From Methylacidimicrobium fagopyrum (lineage in GTDB: Bacteria > Verrucomicrobiota > Verrucomicrobiia > Limisphaerales > UBA11358), in the NCBI GenBank assembly GCA_026225255.1, contig JAMFSJ010000062.1:1-59004 (forward strand): a stretch of DNA of 59,004 bases, in the 5' to 3' direction. Positions 43,186-51,774 of the stretch are shown here, piece by piece; positions within the stretch are counted from its first letter, which is position 1, and each line of letters opens with the position of its first letter. The notes below the pieces were generated by a model. That model was not told where the DNA came from and made no database searches. It saw only the letters and a program-made list of their open reading frames with translations. The position numbers and the translations under genes are program-made.

Positions 43186-44280
43186 TTTGCGGGCGGCCTG
43201 TTGCTCCAGCCAGTCGCAGACCGGCGGCAACACTTGATCCCACGCAAACGTCTTTGAACGGTTCCAGGCATTGACTTGGAGCCGTTCATAATTTTCAGGA
43301 GAGCGGACAATTTCCGCCAACGCATCCGCCACTGCTTCGGGCGTTTCTTCGCGAGTGATGATGCCGGTTTCGCCGTTCACCGTGGAATCCACCAGCCCAC
43401 CGACCGGATAAACAATCGCCGGCGTGCCCATTGCGTTCGCTTCAATGACATTCAATCCCCAGCCTTCGCGCACTGAGGTGTGGACTAGAAAATGAGCTTG
43501 TTGCAGGCGAAGATTTTTTTCCACTTCCGTCAATTTGCCGACAAACTCAACTTGTGATTGAACCCCGATTTCCACGGCCAATTGGCGTAATTCTTTTTCC
43601 GCTTCGCCGCCACCAACGATGATCAGTTGGGCGTTTACATTTTTTTGCGACATCGCTTTGACAACGCGGATCGCGTGATCAATCCGCTTATTCGGCGCGA
43701 GTCGCGAGACCGTGATGAGCCGCAGTGGTGATTCAATTTTTTTAAGTTCCAATGTCGCCAGCGGCTGCGTATCCACGCCATTAGGAAAAACATTCACCCT
43801 GCGAACGCCGTGCTCCGACAACGTTTTTTTGGTGGAATCTGACGGCGTCCAAAACGGCACATTGCGATAAAGCCAGTGCGTCCAGCGTTCTTGAGCTTGG
43901 CCGATGCGGTTCAACGGCCACTTATAAAACGAATTCCAGATCGGGCCGAGCACTTCGTGGATGTAAGCGACGCAATTGGTTTTCGCCCACCACGGCGCGA
44001 ACCACGCGAGGCCATGATGCTGGTCAATCACGAGGTCGAATTTTTTCTGGGCGCGATACCATTTTCGCGCAGCAAAAATGGAAGTGCCTTTGCCGCCGCC
44101 GCGAATAATGTGGATGCCTTCAAATATTTCCTCGCGCGCCGCGCCGGGAAAATCGTAAGCGAACCAATACACCTCGTGACCGCGGGCGACCAAGGCTTTA
44201 AGATAAGCCAGCGTCACCCGTTCCGCGCCGCCCGACAAGGGGTTTTGCGGATCGCGCCAGTTGAGCATGAGAAAGCGCAT
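43177..44280 (-). CDS. glycosyltransferase family 4
   Basis: 367 residues, GT-B fold. The N-terminus has FLMLNWRDPQNPLSGGAERV. The donor domain has LITVSRLAPNKRIDHAIRVV, IIVGGGEAEKELRQL and the EX7E-type region VREGWGLNVIEANAMGTPAI. It has the layout of a membrane-associated retaining glycosyltransferase of surface-glycan or LPS assembly. Same strand as the heptose nucleotidyltransferase upstream (15-base gap), so transfer of a heptose is possible but unproven. Confidence 0.9.
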   Translation of the reverse strand: MRFLMLNWRDPQNPLSGGAERVTLAYLKALVARGHEVYWFAYDFPGAAREEIFEGIHIIRGGGKGTSIFAARKWYRAQKKFDLVIDQHHGLAWFAPWWAKTNCVAYIHEVLGPIWNSFYKWPLNRIGQAQERWTHWLYRNVPFWTPSDSTKKTLSEHGVRRVNVFPNGVDTQPLATLELKKIESPLRLITVSRLAPNKRIDHAIRVVKAMSQKNVNAQLIIVGGGEAEKELRQLAVEIGVQSQVEFVGKLTEVEKNLRLQQAHFLVHTSVREGWGLNVIEANAMGTPAIVYPVGGLVDSTVNGETGIITREETPEAVADALAEIVRSPENYERLQVNAWNRSKTFAWDQVLPPVCDWLEQQAARKSK

Positions 44281-44295
44281 GCAGAATTTTGCCGG

Positions 44296-44790
44296 TCAGA
44301 GCCGCGAAATTTTTTCCAGCAACGAGGTCGTGGATTTGCCGGGCACAAATGGCACGAGCAGGATTTTTCCACCCGCCGATTCAACCGCGCGGCGTTCGTC
44401 CTGATTCAAAGTCTCCAACGTGTAATCGCCGCCTTTGACGTAAATATCCGACTGCGCAGCGGCGAGAAATTTCGTGGCCGCCTTGTCGTCAAAAATGCAG
44501 ACGCCATCCACGCTTTGCAGCGCGGCGAGGACGGACGCGCGGTCGGTCTCGGAATTCACCGGGCGCGTCGGGCCTTTCAATTGCCGCGTCGCTGCATCGC
44601 TATTGATGCCGATGAGCAACGCGTCGCCGAAGTTGCGCGCGTTTTCCAGATACGTCACATGGCCAAGATGCAAGATGTCGAAGCAGCCATTCGTGACGAC
44701 GAGTTTTTTGCCGCGTGCACGAAGTTGCTTTCGCCACTCTGATAATTGGTCCCAAGCGATGATTTTTTCGCGGAAATTCACGCGCGTCAT
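44296..44790 (-). CDS. hldC: D-glycero-beta-D-manno-heptose 1-phosphate adenylyltransferase (RfaE domain II)
   Basis: 164 residues, a stand-alone cytidylyltransferase-fold domain equal to the C-terminal half of E. coli HldE. Signature VVTNGCFDILHLGHVTYLEN at about 31-50, LIGINSDAATRQLKGPTRPV and the later KGGDYTLETLNQDERR. It makes ADP-heptose from heptose 1-phosphate for LPS core. No HldA kinase is in the window. Together with the GDP-heptose genes nearby, the cell appears to have both ADP- and GDP-heptose chemistry. Downstream of the small cysteine-rich gene on the same strand. Confidence 0.92.
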   Translation of the reverse strand: MTRVNFREKIIAWDQLSEWRKQLRARGKKLVVTNGCFDILHLGHVTYLENARNFGDALLIGINSDAATRQLKGPTRPVNSETDRASVLAALQSVDGVCIFDDKAATKFLAAAQSDIYVKGGDYTLETLNQDERRAVESAGGKILLVPFVPGKSTTSLLEKISRL

Positions 44791-44898
44791 TTTGCCTGCG
44801 TCCTGAAGATTGGCAACGCTTTTGAAACTAAAGCGGCGGGAAATTAAGCACCAAGGCGCAAAGAAAAAGCGGCTTGGTGACTCAAGGCCTTGGCGAAT

Positions 44899-45066
44899 CT
44901 ATTCATCGTCATTGACTAACGCCGCGCCGCCGCAACCGCAACCGGCCAGCGCCACGCAATCGGCGCACAGCGTGCGTTCGTCAATTTCCAACGCGCCAAA
45001 GCTGCCGCAGACATCGCACGCGGCGTCTTCATTGGCAGAGTAGCTTGTTTTCGTGGGTTGAGACAT
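44899..45066 (-). CDS. small cysteine-rich (zinc-ribbon-like) protein
   Basis: 55 residues from ATG 45066 to TAG at 44899. Two CxxC-type pairs (ACDVCGS at about 17-22, LCADCVA at about 34-39) and a Gly/Cys segment GCGCGGAAL near residue 42 make six cysteines in all, consistent with a metal-binding knuckle. There is no signal peptide. It starts 11 bases after the trpE stop on the same strand. The conserved-looking cysteine pattern and operon spacing support a real gene, but I do not recognise a family and no function is assigned. Confidence 0.6.
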   Translation of the reverse strand: MSQPTKTSYSANEDAACDVCGSFGALEIDERTLCADCVALAGCGCGGAALVNDDE

Positions 45067-45077
45067 TTAGGGCGGAT

Positions 45078-46580
45078 TCAACTTTTGGTAAAACTCTCCG
45101 CCATCGCGATCGCCTTCCGCATCGCCATGGATTTATTGATCGTCTCCTGAAATTCCGCTTCCGGCGTGGAATCGTTCACCCAGCCACCACCGGCTTGCAC
45201 GTAAGCTTTGCCGTCTTTGACGAGCGCCGTGCGGATGGTGATACAGGTATCGAGATTGCCGTTGAACGAAAAATAACCGACGCAACCCGCATACGGCCCG
45301 CGCGCCGTCTGTTCCATTTCGGCGATGATTTGCATCGCGCGAATTTTTGGTGCGCCGCTGACCGTGCCCGCCGGAAACGTCGCGCGCAGCAGATCGTAAG
45401 GTGTTTTATCGGCAGCCAGTTTGCCTTCCACCTGCGTCACAATGTGCATGACGTGGCTGTAACGCTCGATGGTCATCAGTTCTTTTACCTGCACGCTACC
45501 AAATTCACAGACGCGGCCGATGTCATTACGCGCGAGATCCACGAGCATCACATGCTCGGCGCGTTCCTTCGGGTCGGCGAGTAATTCTTTTTCCAGCGCG
45601 GCATCTTCCTCCGCATTTTTGCCGCGACGACGTGTGCCGGCGATCGGGCGGATTTCCACCAAACCTTCTTCGCTGCGGACATGCAATTCGGGCGAGGCAC
45701 CGACGAGCGAAAACCCGTCCAGCTCCAGCAAGAACATGTAAGGCGACGGATTGACGTTGCGCGCGGAACGGTAAATATCCAACGGCGATGCTTTGACCGG
45801 CGCGGAGAATCGTTGCGAACCGACGACTTGGATGATATCGCCCGCGTGTATGTATTTCTTGGCCGCGTCGACGTTCGCAAAAAACTTTTCCTTCGTTTGG
45901 TTCGACTCGAACGCCACATTGGGCAATGTTTCCGGCACGCTGACGGACGTGTGTTCGCTCGGTTGTTCGAGCAACGCGACGAGCCGTTCGATTTCGCCAA
46001 TGGCATCTTCGTAAGCGTCGGCAGGATTTACGCCTTCTTCGAGAATCGCATTCACCAGAATCGTGATCGTTTGCGCCACGCGATCAAAAATCAAAAGCTG
46101 GTCGGCCACGAGAAAATACATGACCGGCGTTTTTAATTCATCGTGCGACGGACGCGGCACGACGGGTTCGACATCGTGGATAAATTCGTAACCAATAAAA
46201 CCGACGGCGCCGCCGGTGAAGCGGGGCAGATTGGGAAGCGCGACCGCGCGAAATTTCTTCATCACGCGCTCGACGATTTCAAGACCGTCCTTCACCTCCT
46301 GGCCAGTGGTAAAACTTTCGAGAACTTTGCCGTTCTCAATGACTTCGACGGTGCGATTTGTCTGCTTGATGATCGCGCGCGGATTACAGCCGACGAAGGA
46401 ATAGCGTCCGATATGTTCACCGCCCTCGACCGACTCGAACAAAAACGATTCGCCCGCGCCGCGAATTTTTTGATACGCCGACAGCGGCGTCTCGAAATCC
46501 GCGAGAATCCGACGCGTAACGGGAATCAGATTTCCCTGCGCGGACAACTTCAAAAATTCATCAAGCGATGGTGAATACAT
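45078..46580 (-). CDS. trpE: anthranilate synthase component I
   Basis: 500 residues from ATG 46580; a longer reading adds an unrelated N-terminus. The tryptophan-feedback motif is present as LFES followed ten residues later by S (LFESVEGGEHIGRYS). The catalytic core has ELHVRSEEGLVEIRPIAGTR, LVDLARNDIGRVC, FPAGTVSGAPKIRAM and GYFSFNGNLDTCITIRT. With a TrpG glutaminase (not in the window) it converts chorismate to anthranilate. The usual QAGAGxVxDS segment reads QAGGGWVNDSTPEAEF. It is followed by the small cysteine-rich gene, then hldC. Confidence 0.93.
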   Translation of the reverse strand: MYSPSLDEFLKLSAQGNLIPVTRRILADFETPLSAYQKIRGAGESFLFESVEGGEHIGRYSFVGCNPRAIIKQTNRTVEVIENGKVLESFTTGQEVKDGLEIVERVMKKFRAVALPNLPRFTGGAVGFIGYEFIHDVEPVVPRPSHDELKTPVMYFLVADQLLIFDRVAQTITILVNAILEEGVNPADAYEDAIGEIERLVALLEQPSEHTSVSVPETLPNVAFESNQTKEKFFANVDAAKKYIHAGDIIQVVGSQRFSAPVKASPLDIYRSARNVNPSPYMFLLELDGFSLVGASPELHVRSEEGLVEIRPIAGTRRRGKNAEEDAALEKELLADPKERAEHVMLVDLARNDIGRVCEFGSVQVKELMTIERYSHVMHIVTQVEGKLAADKTPYDLLRATFPAGTVSGAPKIRAMQIIAEMEQTARGPYAGCVGYFSFNGNLDTCITIRTALVKDGKAYVQAGGGWVNDSTPEAEFQETINKSMAMRKAIAMAESFTKS

Positions 46581-46637
46581 GGAAACATTTTTACCGGATA
46601 CGGACTGAAAACGAAAGCAGTAATGGGTTGAAAGCAA

Positions 46638-47267
46638 TTAACTGTGCCGCGTCACTTCATAAACATTATCAACAATTTTTCTGTCGCCATATTGCACTTT
46701 AGCTTCGGGATCGAATTTGAAAGATGACCGGACATTTGGCGGGAATGGGCAAACAAATTTTAGAATGTAAAAATCTTGTCCGCGTCCGCTAGTCGAATGT
46801 CCGCCAAAAATTTGAACGCGTATGGATTGCATTCCATTTGCTTCAGGCCATAAAACAACTTGCTGCGGATTTAATATTGCCAAAAATTTTGGGAGTGGCG
46901 GTTCATCTTTTAAATCTCTAAACCATCCAAAACCGTTGGTGGCATTTGCCGCGACAATGCTTTCGCAATCTTTTCTAATCGTCTCCCATCCGCCCGCGGC
47001 TTGGACCCGCTGCATCACGATTTTTCGTTGCTGCATCCGCTCCAGCCAATGCGGCGGCCAAAACGTGATGCAATTGAACAACAAAAAAAGAACAAAAATA
47101 ATTACCACCCATTTGCAGGTATAAACGAGAATTTTACCGCCAACCGTTAAAGTTTTGTCTTCTCCGCTAGCCAATGAAGTCGATACGCGCTTCGAAAGAA
47201 AATGGATTAAGAAAACCACCAAGCTTATGCCGAGTAATATGGCGAAGATTAGGCCAAGGCTTTCCAT
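46638..47267 (-). CDS. unrecognised two-TM membrane protein
   Basis: 209 residues. TM1 lies at about residues 4-24 and TM2 at about 47-67 (VVIIFVLFLLFNCITFW). A soluble domain follows with RKDCESIVAANATNGFGWFR and ILKFVCPFPPNVRSSFKFD. More AT-rich than hisI and trpE on either side, which points to separate acquisition. No known family recognised; no neighbours suggest a job. It lies between hisI and trpE on the same strand with gaps of 56 and 57 bases. Confidence 0.6.
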   Translation of the reverse strand: MESLGLIFAILLGISLVVFLIHFLSKRVSTSLASGEDKTLTVGGKILVYTCKWVVIIFVLFLLFNCITFWPPHWLERMQQRKIVMQRVQAAGGWETIRKDCESIVAANATNGFGWFRDLKDEPPLPKFLAILNPQQVVLWPEANGMQSIRVQIFGGHSTSGRGQDFYILKFVCPFPPNVRSSFKFDPEAKVQYGDRKIVDNVYEVTRHS

Positions 47268-47323
47268 ACGGGTGGATGGGATTTAGCTTGAACCACTTTC
47301 AATGTGCAAACCAGAAAAGGCAA

Positions 47324-47716
47324 TTAACTCTTCTTCCCATAAATATCTTCCGGCTTCTGCAATTGCGGCTCGGTGATCTTGAACGTCTCGCCCTGGTCTT
47401 CGACTGAGCGAAAAAAGCACGATTGATACCCTTCGTGGCACGCCGCGCCGACTTGCTCGACTTGGATGAGCAGCACGTCGCCGTCGCAATCGAACGCGAT
47501 GTCCTTGACTGTTTGGGTGTGACCGCTTTCTTCGCCCTTCATCCAGAATTTTTTGCGGGAGCGACTCCAGAAATGCGTCTTGCCCGTCGCGATGGTGCTT
47601 TCGAGCGACGCGCGGTTCATCCACGCGAACATCACGACGCGCCCGGTTTTGTGTTCCTGAATGATGGCGGGAATCAAACCGTTCGCGTCAAATTTCAACT
47701 GGTCATAGAAACTCAT
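47324..47716 (-). CDS. hisI: phosphoribosyl-AMP cyclohydrolase
   Basis: 130 residues, the length of the stand-alone HisI. Motifs: VVMFAWMNRASLESTIATGK, THFWSRSRKKFWMKGEESG, DIAFDCDGDVLLIQV (metal-binding aspartates) and VGAACHEGYQSCFFR (zinc cysteines). It opens the purine ring of PR-AMP in histidine synthesis. No HisE domain is fused and no other his gene is nearby, so this is an isolated pathway gene. Confidence 0.95.
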   Translation of the reverse strand: MSFYDQLKFDANGLIPAIIQEHKTGRVVMFAWMNRASLESTIATGKTHFWSRSRKKFWMKGEESGHTQTVKDIAFDCDGDVLLIQVEQVGAACHEGYQSCFFRSVEDQGETFKITEPQLQKPEDIYGKKS

Positions 47717-47751
47717 AATCAGATTATTTCATCACAAACGCGCGGCGACAA

Positions 47752-47815
47752 AAAGCGGAAAGTGGCAACCGCCGGAAATTTAATGCGAAGTCGCCAATTA
47801 AAATCTGCCGGCGGT
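47752..47815 (-). terminator. possible terminator with embedded heptamer units
   Basis: ACCGCCGG (47768-47775) and CCGGCGGT (47808-47815) form a perfect 8-bp stem, with further AT-rich pairing inside. Reading leftwards it follows the TPR gene and runs into a T-rich stretch. The tail contains AAAGCGG AAAGTGG (47752-47765), a two-unit copy of the heptamer family. The long loop makes terminator activity uncertain. Confidence 0.35.
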
Positions 47816-47824
47816 GCGCCCGGT

Positions 47825-48889
47825 TCAAGGCAAGGAATAAGGCTGATATTTCGGCAAGGCCAAGGTGGCGTTCGTCAGTGCCGCCGCTTCATTTGTGAAG
47901 GTGACCACCGCATTGGTCGCGACGATCAAATTATTCGTCGAAGCTTCAACGCCCGAATCCGGGGGCGGATTTTTATGGTCGCGCAGGCTGCGTTCCTGAT
48001 GCTGTTTCAGATCCGCCAACGCCGCGTTCGTCACGCCGTCGAGCGTGGTTTGCGCGTCGTCGTAAAAGCCGGCGGCGATTTTCACGCGCGCCAGATGGAT
48101 AAGCACGCCTTCGCGTTCGTTATCGTCGCGGGCGAGCGCCAGGGAGTTCGTCCACGCCGCGAGCGCGTCGTTCGTGCGCAGCGGTTTGATGCCGTAATAA
48201 CTCATCGCATAATCGCACGAGATCAGAAAATTTTCCGGCGCCAGCTTCATCGCCTGACGATAAAGCCCCAACGCTTTGTCGAACGTCTGTTGTTCATTGA
48301 TGTGATAAAACTCCTTCACATCCGTGCGATACAAATAAACGGTCGTCGCAAAATTTTGATAATAGATCGGCTCATTCGGATTCAAACGGATCGCTTCGGT
48401 GTAATCCGTGAACGCATTGGTGAGCGGCCCGTGTTCGCCGTAGTAATTCGCCAGATTATTCCAGACCGCGGGATTTTTTGGATCGAGCTGCTTGGAATTT
48501 TCGTATTGCGCCTGCGCGCCATCTTCATCGCCAATGTCGTTCAAGAAACTGCCGTAAGCGAGAAAGCCATGGGCATTGTCCGGATGATTGCGGAGAAAAT
48601 GGTCGTAACCCTTTTTCACCACGTCAAACCGGTTGAAGATGCGTTGATGAAAAGCCGCCACCGCTAGCGTGTTGGTGCGCGAAATCGTGTTGGTGCTGAT
48701 CCAACCGCTGACTTCCGCCTGCGCCGCGTCGTCGTCGATCATCACCACGCGCAATTCCTTTTCCGCCGGATCATTTTGATCTTCAATCGGCACCGTGATG
48801 CCCGTTTGTTGCTGGATGATATTGCTGACGGCCTGCGGCTGGTTCGTGGCCAACACCGCGCTTAAAAGTCCGATGGCGAGATCGTTCAT
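47825..48889 (-). CDS. tetratricopeptide-repeat protein
   Basis: 354 residues. After an N-terminal helix (LAIGLLSAVLATNQPQAV) the protein is built of TPR helices: LAYGSFLNDIGDEDGAQAQY, VWNNLANYYGEHGPLTNAF, LNPNEPIYYQNFATTVYLYR and ALGLYRQAMKLAPENFLISC. The C-terminal 80 residues are less regular. No clear signal peptide cleavage site. A scaffold with unknown partner; it lies upstream of hisI on the same strand. Confidence 0.8.
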   Translation of the reverse strand: MNDLAIGLLSAVLATNQPQAVSNIIQQQTGITVPIEDQNDPAEKELRVVMIDDDAAQAEVSGWISTNTISRTNTLAVAAFHQRIFNRFDVVKKGYDHFLRNHPDNAHGFLAYGSFLNDIGDEDGAQAQYENSKQLDPKNPAVWNNLANYYGEHGPLTNAFTDYTEAIRLNPNEPIYYQNFATTVYLYRTDVKEFYHINEQQTFDKALGLYRQAMKLAPENFLISCDYAMSYYGIKPLRTNDALAAWTNSLALARDDNEREGVLIHLARVKIAAGFYDDAQTTLDGVTNAALADLKQHQERSLRDHKNPPPDSGVEASTNNLIVATNAVVTFTNEAAALTNATLALPKYQPYSLP

Positions 48890-48989
48890 GCGATTAAATT
48901 ATCAATTCCCGAATCAAAAGACAGAATTACCACAATGGACACCGCGCAGCTTCCGGATGTTCAATCGAAAAACCTTTTTACCGTGAAAC

Positions 48990-49022
48990 AAAAAAAGGCG
49001 AGAGACACAATGTCTCTCGCCT
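48990..49022 (-). terminator. rho-independent terminator of the Wza-like gene
   Basis: AGGCGAGAGACA (48996-49007) pairs perfectly with TGTCTCTCGCCT (49011-49022) over a 3-nt loop. On the minus strand the 12-bp stem is followed by seven T residues (48990-48996 complement). It lies 34 bases after the stop of the export lipoprotein gene. Confidence 0.93.
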
Positions 49023-49056
49023 GCCCACGTAAATTTAAATCGTTCGGGTCCGAAAA

Positions 49057-49716
49057 TCAGAACAGTTCAAACCGTTCCGACACGTAAATGATGTCCTGCG
49101 GCTCGAGATAAAACGGCTTTTCACCCGTTTTGCCTTTGAGCACACTGCCCAAATCCAACGTGTAATGTTTCATCACGCCGTTTTCGTTGCGGATGACTTT
49201 CACCGCTTTCATATTGGCCGTGGCGTTGTCAAAACCGCCGGCTTCCATAACCGCCTCGAGCGCCGTCATGGGATGGTCGGACAAAACTTTCCCGGGGCGC
49301 ACCACCGCGCCGGTCACAAAAATCGGGAAAGTGGAAGATTGCACGTTCACTGTGATCTGTTTGGAGGCGAGTTGCGGGGCGTAGGCTTTGATCAACGAAT
49401 CTTGCAATTCACCGGGCGTCAAACCCGCCGCCTGAATTTCGCCGACCAAGCTCATCGAGATTTTTCCGTCGCGGCGAATTTGTTGCACCGTGTCTAGATT
49501 GGGCGAGGCGGTGAAGGAAATTCGCACGCTATCCCCTTCGCGTAAAACAATGGTTTCCGAATGCGTCGGGGCGACCGCGGTTGCCGCCGGGCTTTTCCCA
49601 TCCGGGGTCGTGGCGCAACCGCTGAACGCAAATATTGCCGCCAAAACCAGTCCACAAAAAGCCGTCATCCGCAGTGAAAGCAACCGTCCGAAGTTATGGT
49701 TAAGATTTATATTCAT
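49057..49716 (-). CDS. polysaccharide export protein (Wza/SLBB type lipoprotein)
   Basis: 219 residues. A lipoprotein signal (LVLAAIFAFSGC, lipidated Cys at residue 34) leads to a Poly_export domain (LREGDSVRISFTASPNLDTV, then GEIQAAGLTPGELQDSL) and one SLBB-like domain (VFVTG-type FVTGAVVRPGKVLSDHPMTA). It would form or contact the outer-membrane channel for capsule or exopolysaccharide, but is shorter than Wza. No tyrosine kinase or Wzc partner lies in the window. Ends at a strong terminator. Confidence 0.88.
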   Translation of the reverse strand: MNINLNHNFGRLLSLRMTAFCGLVLAAIFAFSGCATTPDGKSPAATAVAPTHSETIVLREGDSVRISFTASPNLDTVQQIRRDGKISMSLVGEIQAAGLTPGELQDSLIKAYAPQLASKQITVNVQSSTFPIFVTGAVVRPGKVLSDHPMTALEAVMEAGGFDNATANMKAVKVIRNENGVMKHYTLDLGSVLKGKTGEKPFYLEPQDIIYVSERFELF

Positions 49717-49902
49717 AAGATTTCCCTAAGTTTCCCGAAAAAATAATGGTCAAAAAAAAGTTGATGTAAAGCATCGGTTTTGAAAATGTGGCCGGCCATT
49801 AAAAAGCGTCGGTCACGCCGCTCCGGATCACGAAGAAAAATTGACCGTGAAAACGGGGGCAACGGCCTTCATTTTAAGCGCTTTGAATTTTAGGCCGCAA
49901 AC

Positions 49903-49931
49903 TTGACTGGCAACAACAGAACTGACAGAAT
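49903..49931 (+). promoter_or_regulatory. possible housekeeping promoter of tRNA-Thr
   Basis: TTGACT (49903-49908), 17 nt, then CAGAAT (49926-49931), ending 10 bases before the tRNA. The -35 is close to consensus and the -10 is weaker. Spacing and location fit a sigma-70-type promoter. Confidence 0.4.
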
Positions 49932-49941
49932 GGCAGTCGAT

Positions 49942-50016
49942 GCCAGTTTAGCTCAGTGGTAGAGCAGCTCATTCGTAATGAGCAGGTCGTCGGTTCAAGC
50001 CCGACAACTGGCTCCA
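49942..50016 (+). tRNA. tRNA-Thr (anticodon CGT)
   Basis: The cloverleaf folds fully: acceptor GCCAGTT with AACTGGC, D-arm GCTCAGTGGTAGAGC, anticodon stem GCTCA/TGAGC around loop TTCGTAA (anticodon CGT at 49974-49976), and T-arm with GGTTCAAGCCC. The CCA end is encoded at 50014-50016. It reads threonine codon ACG. Nothing that looks like an integrase or attachment site follows it. Confidence 0.96.
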
Positions 50017-50136
50017 GTTTTCAGATTTGAATCCCACTTTTTATCTTTCATTGGAATCCAACTTAGACCGTCATTAAGAACGGCACTTTAATCATTTTTT
50101 CTTCGTATAAAACAAGACGCTTTTGATAATTCTTCG

Positions 50137-51774
50137 TTACTTCATCTTTGTTTTTGTTGAAGTGTAATCGCCGGCAAAAAAATTTGACCAACCATCTGTC
50201 GGGCTAAAAGTTGTCGGCTTGATGTCGCCGAGCCGTGCGCCTAGTGATGTTTGCCGTTTCACATAATTTTCATAACCATGTTCCGTGATCGCAAACAAAC
50301 GCACTGGCAAAAGCTGCCCTAAATCGCGGCAGTAAGCATAATGCGGATTACGGCATAAAGCGTGATCAAGTGATTGTGCCAGATTTTCCGGCAGCTTGCC
50401 TTCCGTATAAAGCGTATAGCGGCAACCTGCGGCATCTTCGTCAGGTGCCAGCAGGACAAAGCTTGGGGTCATACCTATGGTGGCCAATGTTTCCTGAATG
50501 GCTTGGCTAACGAATGCTTCGGAAAGTTTTTCACCGAATAAGTCGGACACATTGCCACTCCGGCTAAGAAATCGCAGTGACGGCGTTTGCTGGATGAATC
50601 CCGTTACTTGCACACGATCATGTAGATGGTAACGCCAAAGTCCTCCCGCCGTCGTGACAATCACTTCATAAGTTTGCCCGGCGCGCAATTCATGGACGCG
50701 GCATATCGCACCAGCATCGTCAATGAACTCAAAGAAGTGTGACCGCACGGCGACCGGCTGTAATCCGGCGAAGGGAATGGTTATAAATGCTTCAGTAGCA
50801 AGCAGACCTTTGGATTGCAGCAGCGCGTTCGGAAAAAGTTTTTTTAGACCATCGGCAGCAAATTTAGCGGAGCCATCGCCCCAGCAACTGATTAATTTCA
50901 AATTTGGCCAAATTCTTTCCGGATTTTTCGGATCCGCATCGCATAGTTCGTTTGCCCGTTGTGACAGCGGGGATAATTTCAAAGCGGCACTAACCACGGG
51001 CGGAAGAGCGTCCGCGTATTTACATTTGCCGTGACGAATATCCATCAGGAGTTCCGGCCAGATTTCCGGCAGCGAATCGAGCAAGAGTGACAGAAAGGAA
51101 GGGTGCCAAATAGAAATGAGCCGTAACTCGCGCTGGCGGAGCAGACAGAACAAAGTCACATATCGAAAAACTTCCATATCCGTGATGAATCGTAATTCAT
51201 CCGGCACCGCCATCACGGCTTGAGCGAGCCACTGACGTGTGCCGCCGAGATACGCCGTGTCCGCATCAAAACCAATCGGCACCACCGAATCTTCCAAGCC
51301 GGCATTTCTCATGATCGGCGTGACGGACCAATAGGCCGGGCCACCAATAATTCCCGGCACCTGGCGGAACAAATCAATCAGCCACGGCCCGATGGCGGCG
51401 TTGAACTCGCGTTGCAAACCATCTGTGAATGGAATCAGCTTCCGCGCTCCGGTCGAACCGCTGGTAGGAACAAAGCGTCTCACCGGTTCGCGAACCAACA
51501 CGTTTGTTTCTCCGCGACAAATACGATTAATCCACGGCTCAAGTGCTTGATAGTCCATGATCGGCACGCGTTGTTTAAAATCTTCGTAATTGCGAATTGA
51601 ACTGAAACCATGAGCCTGACCAAAAGCTGTCTGTGTGTTTTGATCAAGATAAGTCCGCAGAAGTTTCTGTTGCGCGGTTTCCGGTTGCCGTAACGCGTAA
51701 CGGAACTGAAGATACGATGGAACATTCGTTGCGCTCCAGAGCGAATTGGCGATGAATGTTTTAAGATTCACCAC
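50137..51774 (-). CDS. GH3 family acyl-acid-amido synthetase-like protein
   Basis: 545 residues from GTG 51774; GTG 51771 is an equal option. GH3 enzymes adenylate a carboxylic acid and conjugate it to an amine. Visible: FVPTSGSTGARKLIPFTDGL (ATP-binding P-loop-like motif) near residue 105, LKLISCWGDGSAKFAADGL, LLATEAFITIPFAG, YEVIVTTAGGLWRYHLHDRV and LRFLSRSGNVSDLFGEKLSE. The last gene of a seven-gene leftward operon. It probably activates a fatty or other acid made by the cluster and joins it to an amino group. Start overlaps the GNAT gene by 14 bases. Confidence 0.9.
   Translation of the reverse strand: MVNLKTFIANSLWSATNVPSYLQFRYALRQPETAQQKLLRTYLDQNTQTAFGQAHGFSSIRNYEDFKQRVPIMDYQALEPWINRICRGETNVLVREPVRRFVPTSGSTGARKLIPFTDGLQREFNAAIGPWLIDLFRQVPGIIGGPAYWSVTPIMRNAGLEDSVVPIGFDADTAYLGGTRQWLAQAVMAVPDELRFITDMEVFRYVTLFCLLRQRELRLISIWHPSFLSLLLDSLPEIWPELLMDIRHGKCKYADALPPVVSAALKLSPLSQRANELCDADPKNPERIWPNLKLISCWGDGSAKFAADGLKKLFPNALLQSKGLLATEAFITIPFAGLQPVAVRSHFFEFIDDAGAICRVHELRAGQTYEVIVTTAGGLWRYHLHDRVQVTGFIQQTPSLRFLSRSGNVSDLFGEKLSEAFVSQAIQETLATIGMTPSFVLLAPDEDAAGCRYTLYTEGKLPENLAQSLDHALCRNPHYAYCRDLGQLLPVRLFAITEHGYENYVKRQTSLGARLGDIKPTTFSPTDGWSNFFAGDYTSTKTKMK

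Noticed and set aside
44849..44879. CACCAAG/CTTGGTG inverted repeat between hldC and the small cysteine-rich gene
   Set aside because: Seven-bp arms with a long loop and no T-tract; could be a degenerate dispersed repeat but not supportable alone.
49942..50136. Possible integration site at the tRNA-Thr gene
   Set aside because: No integrase, no duplicated tRNA 3' end and no composition change downstream of the tRNA.
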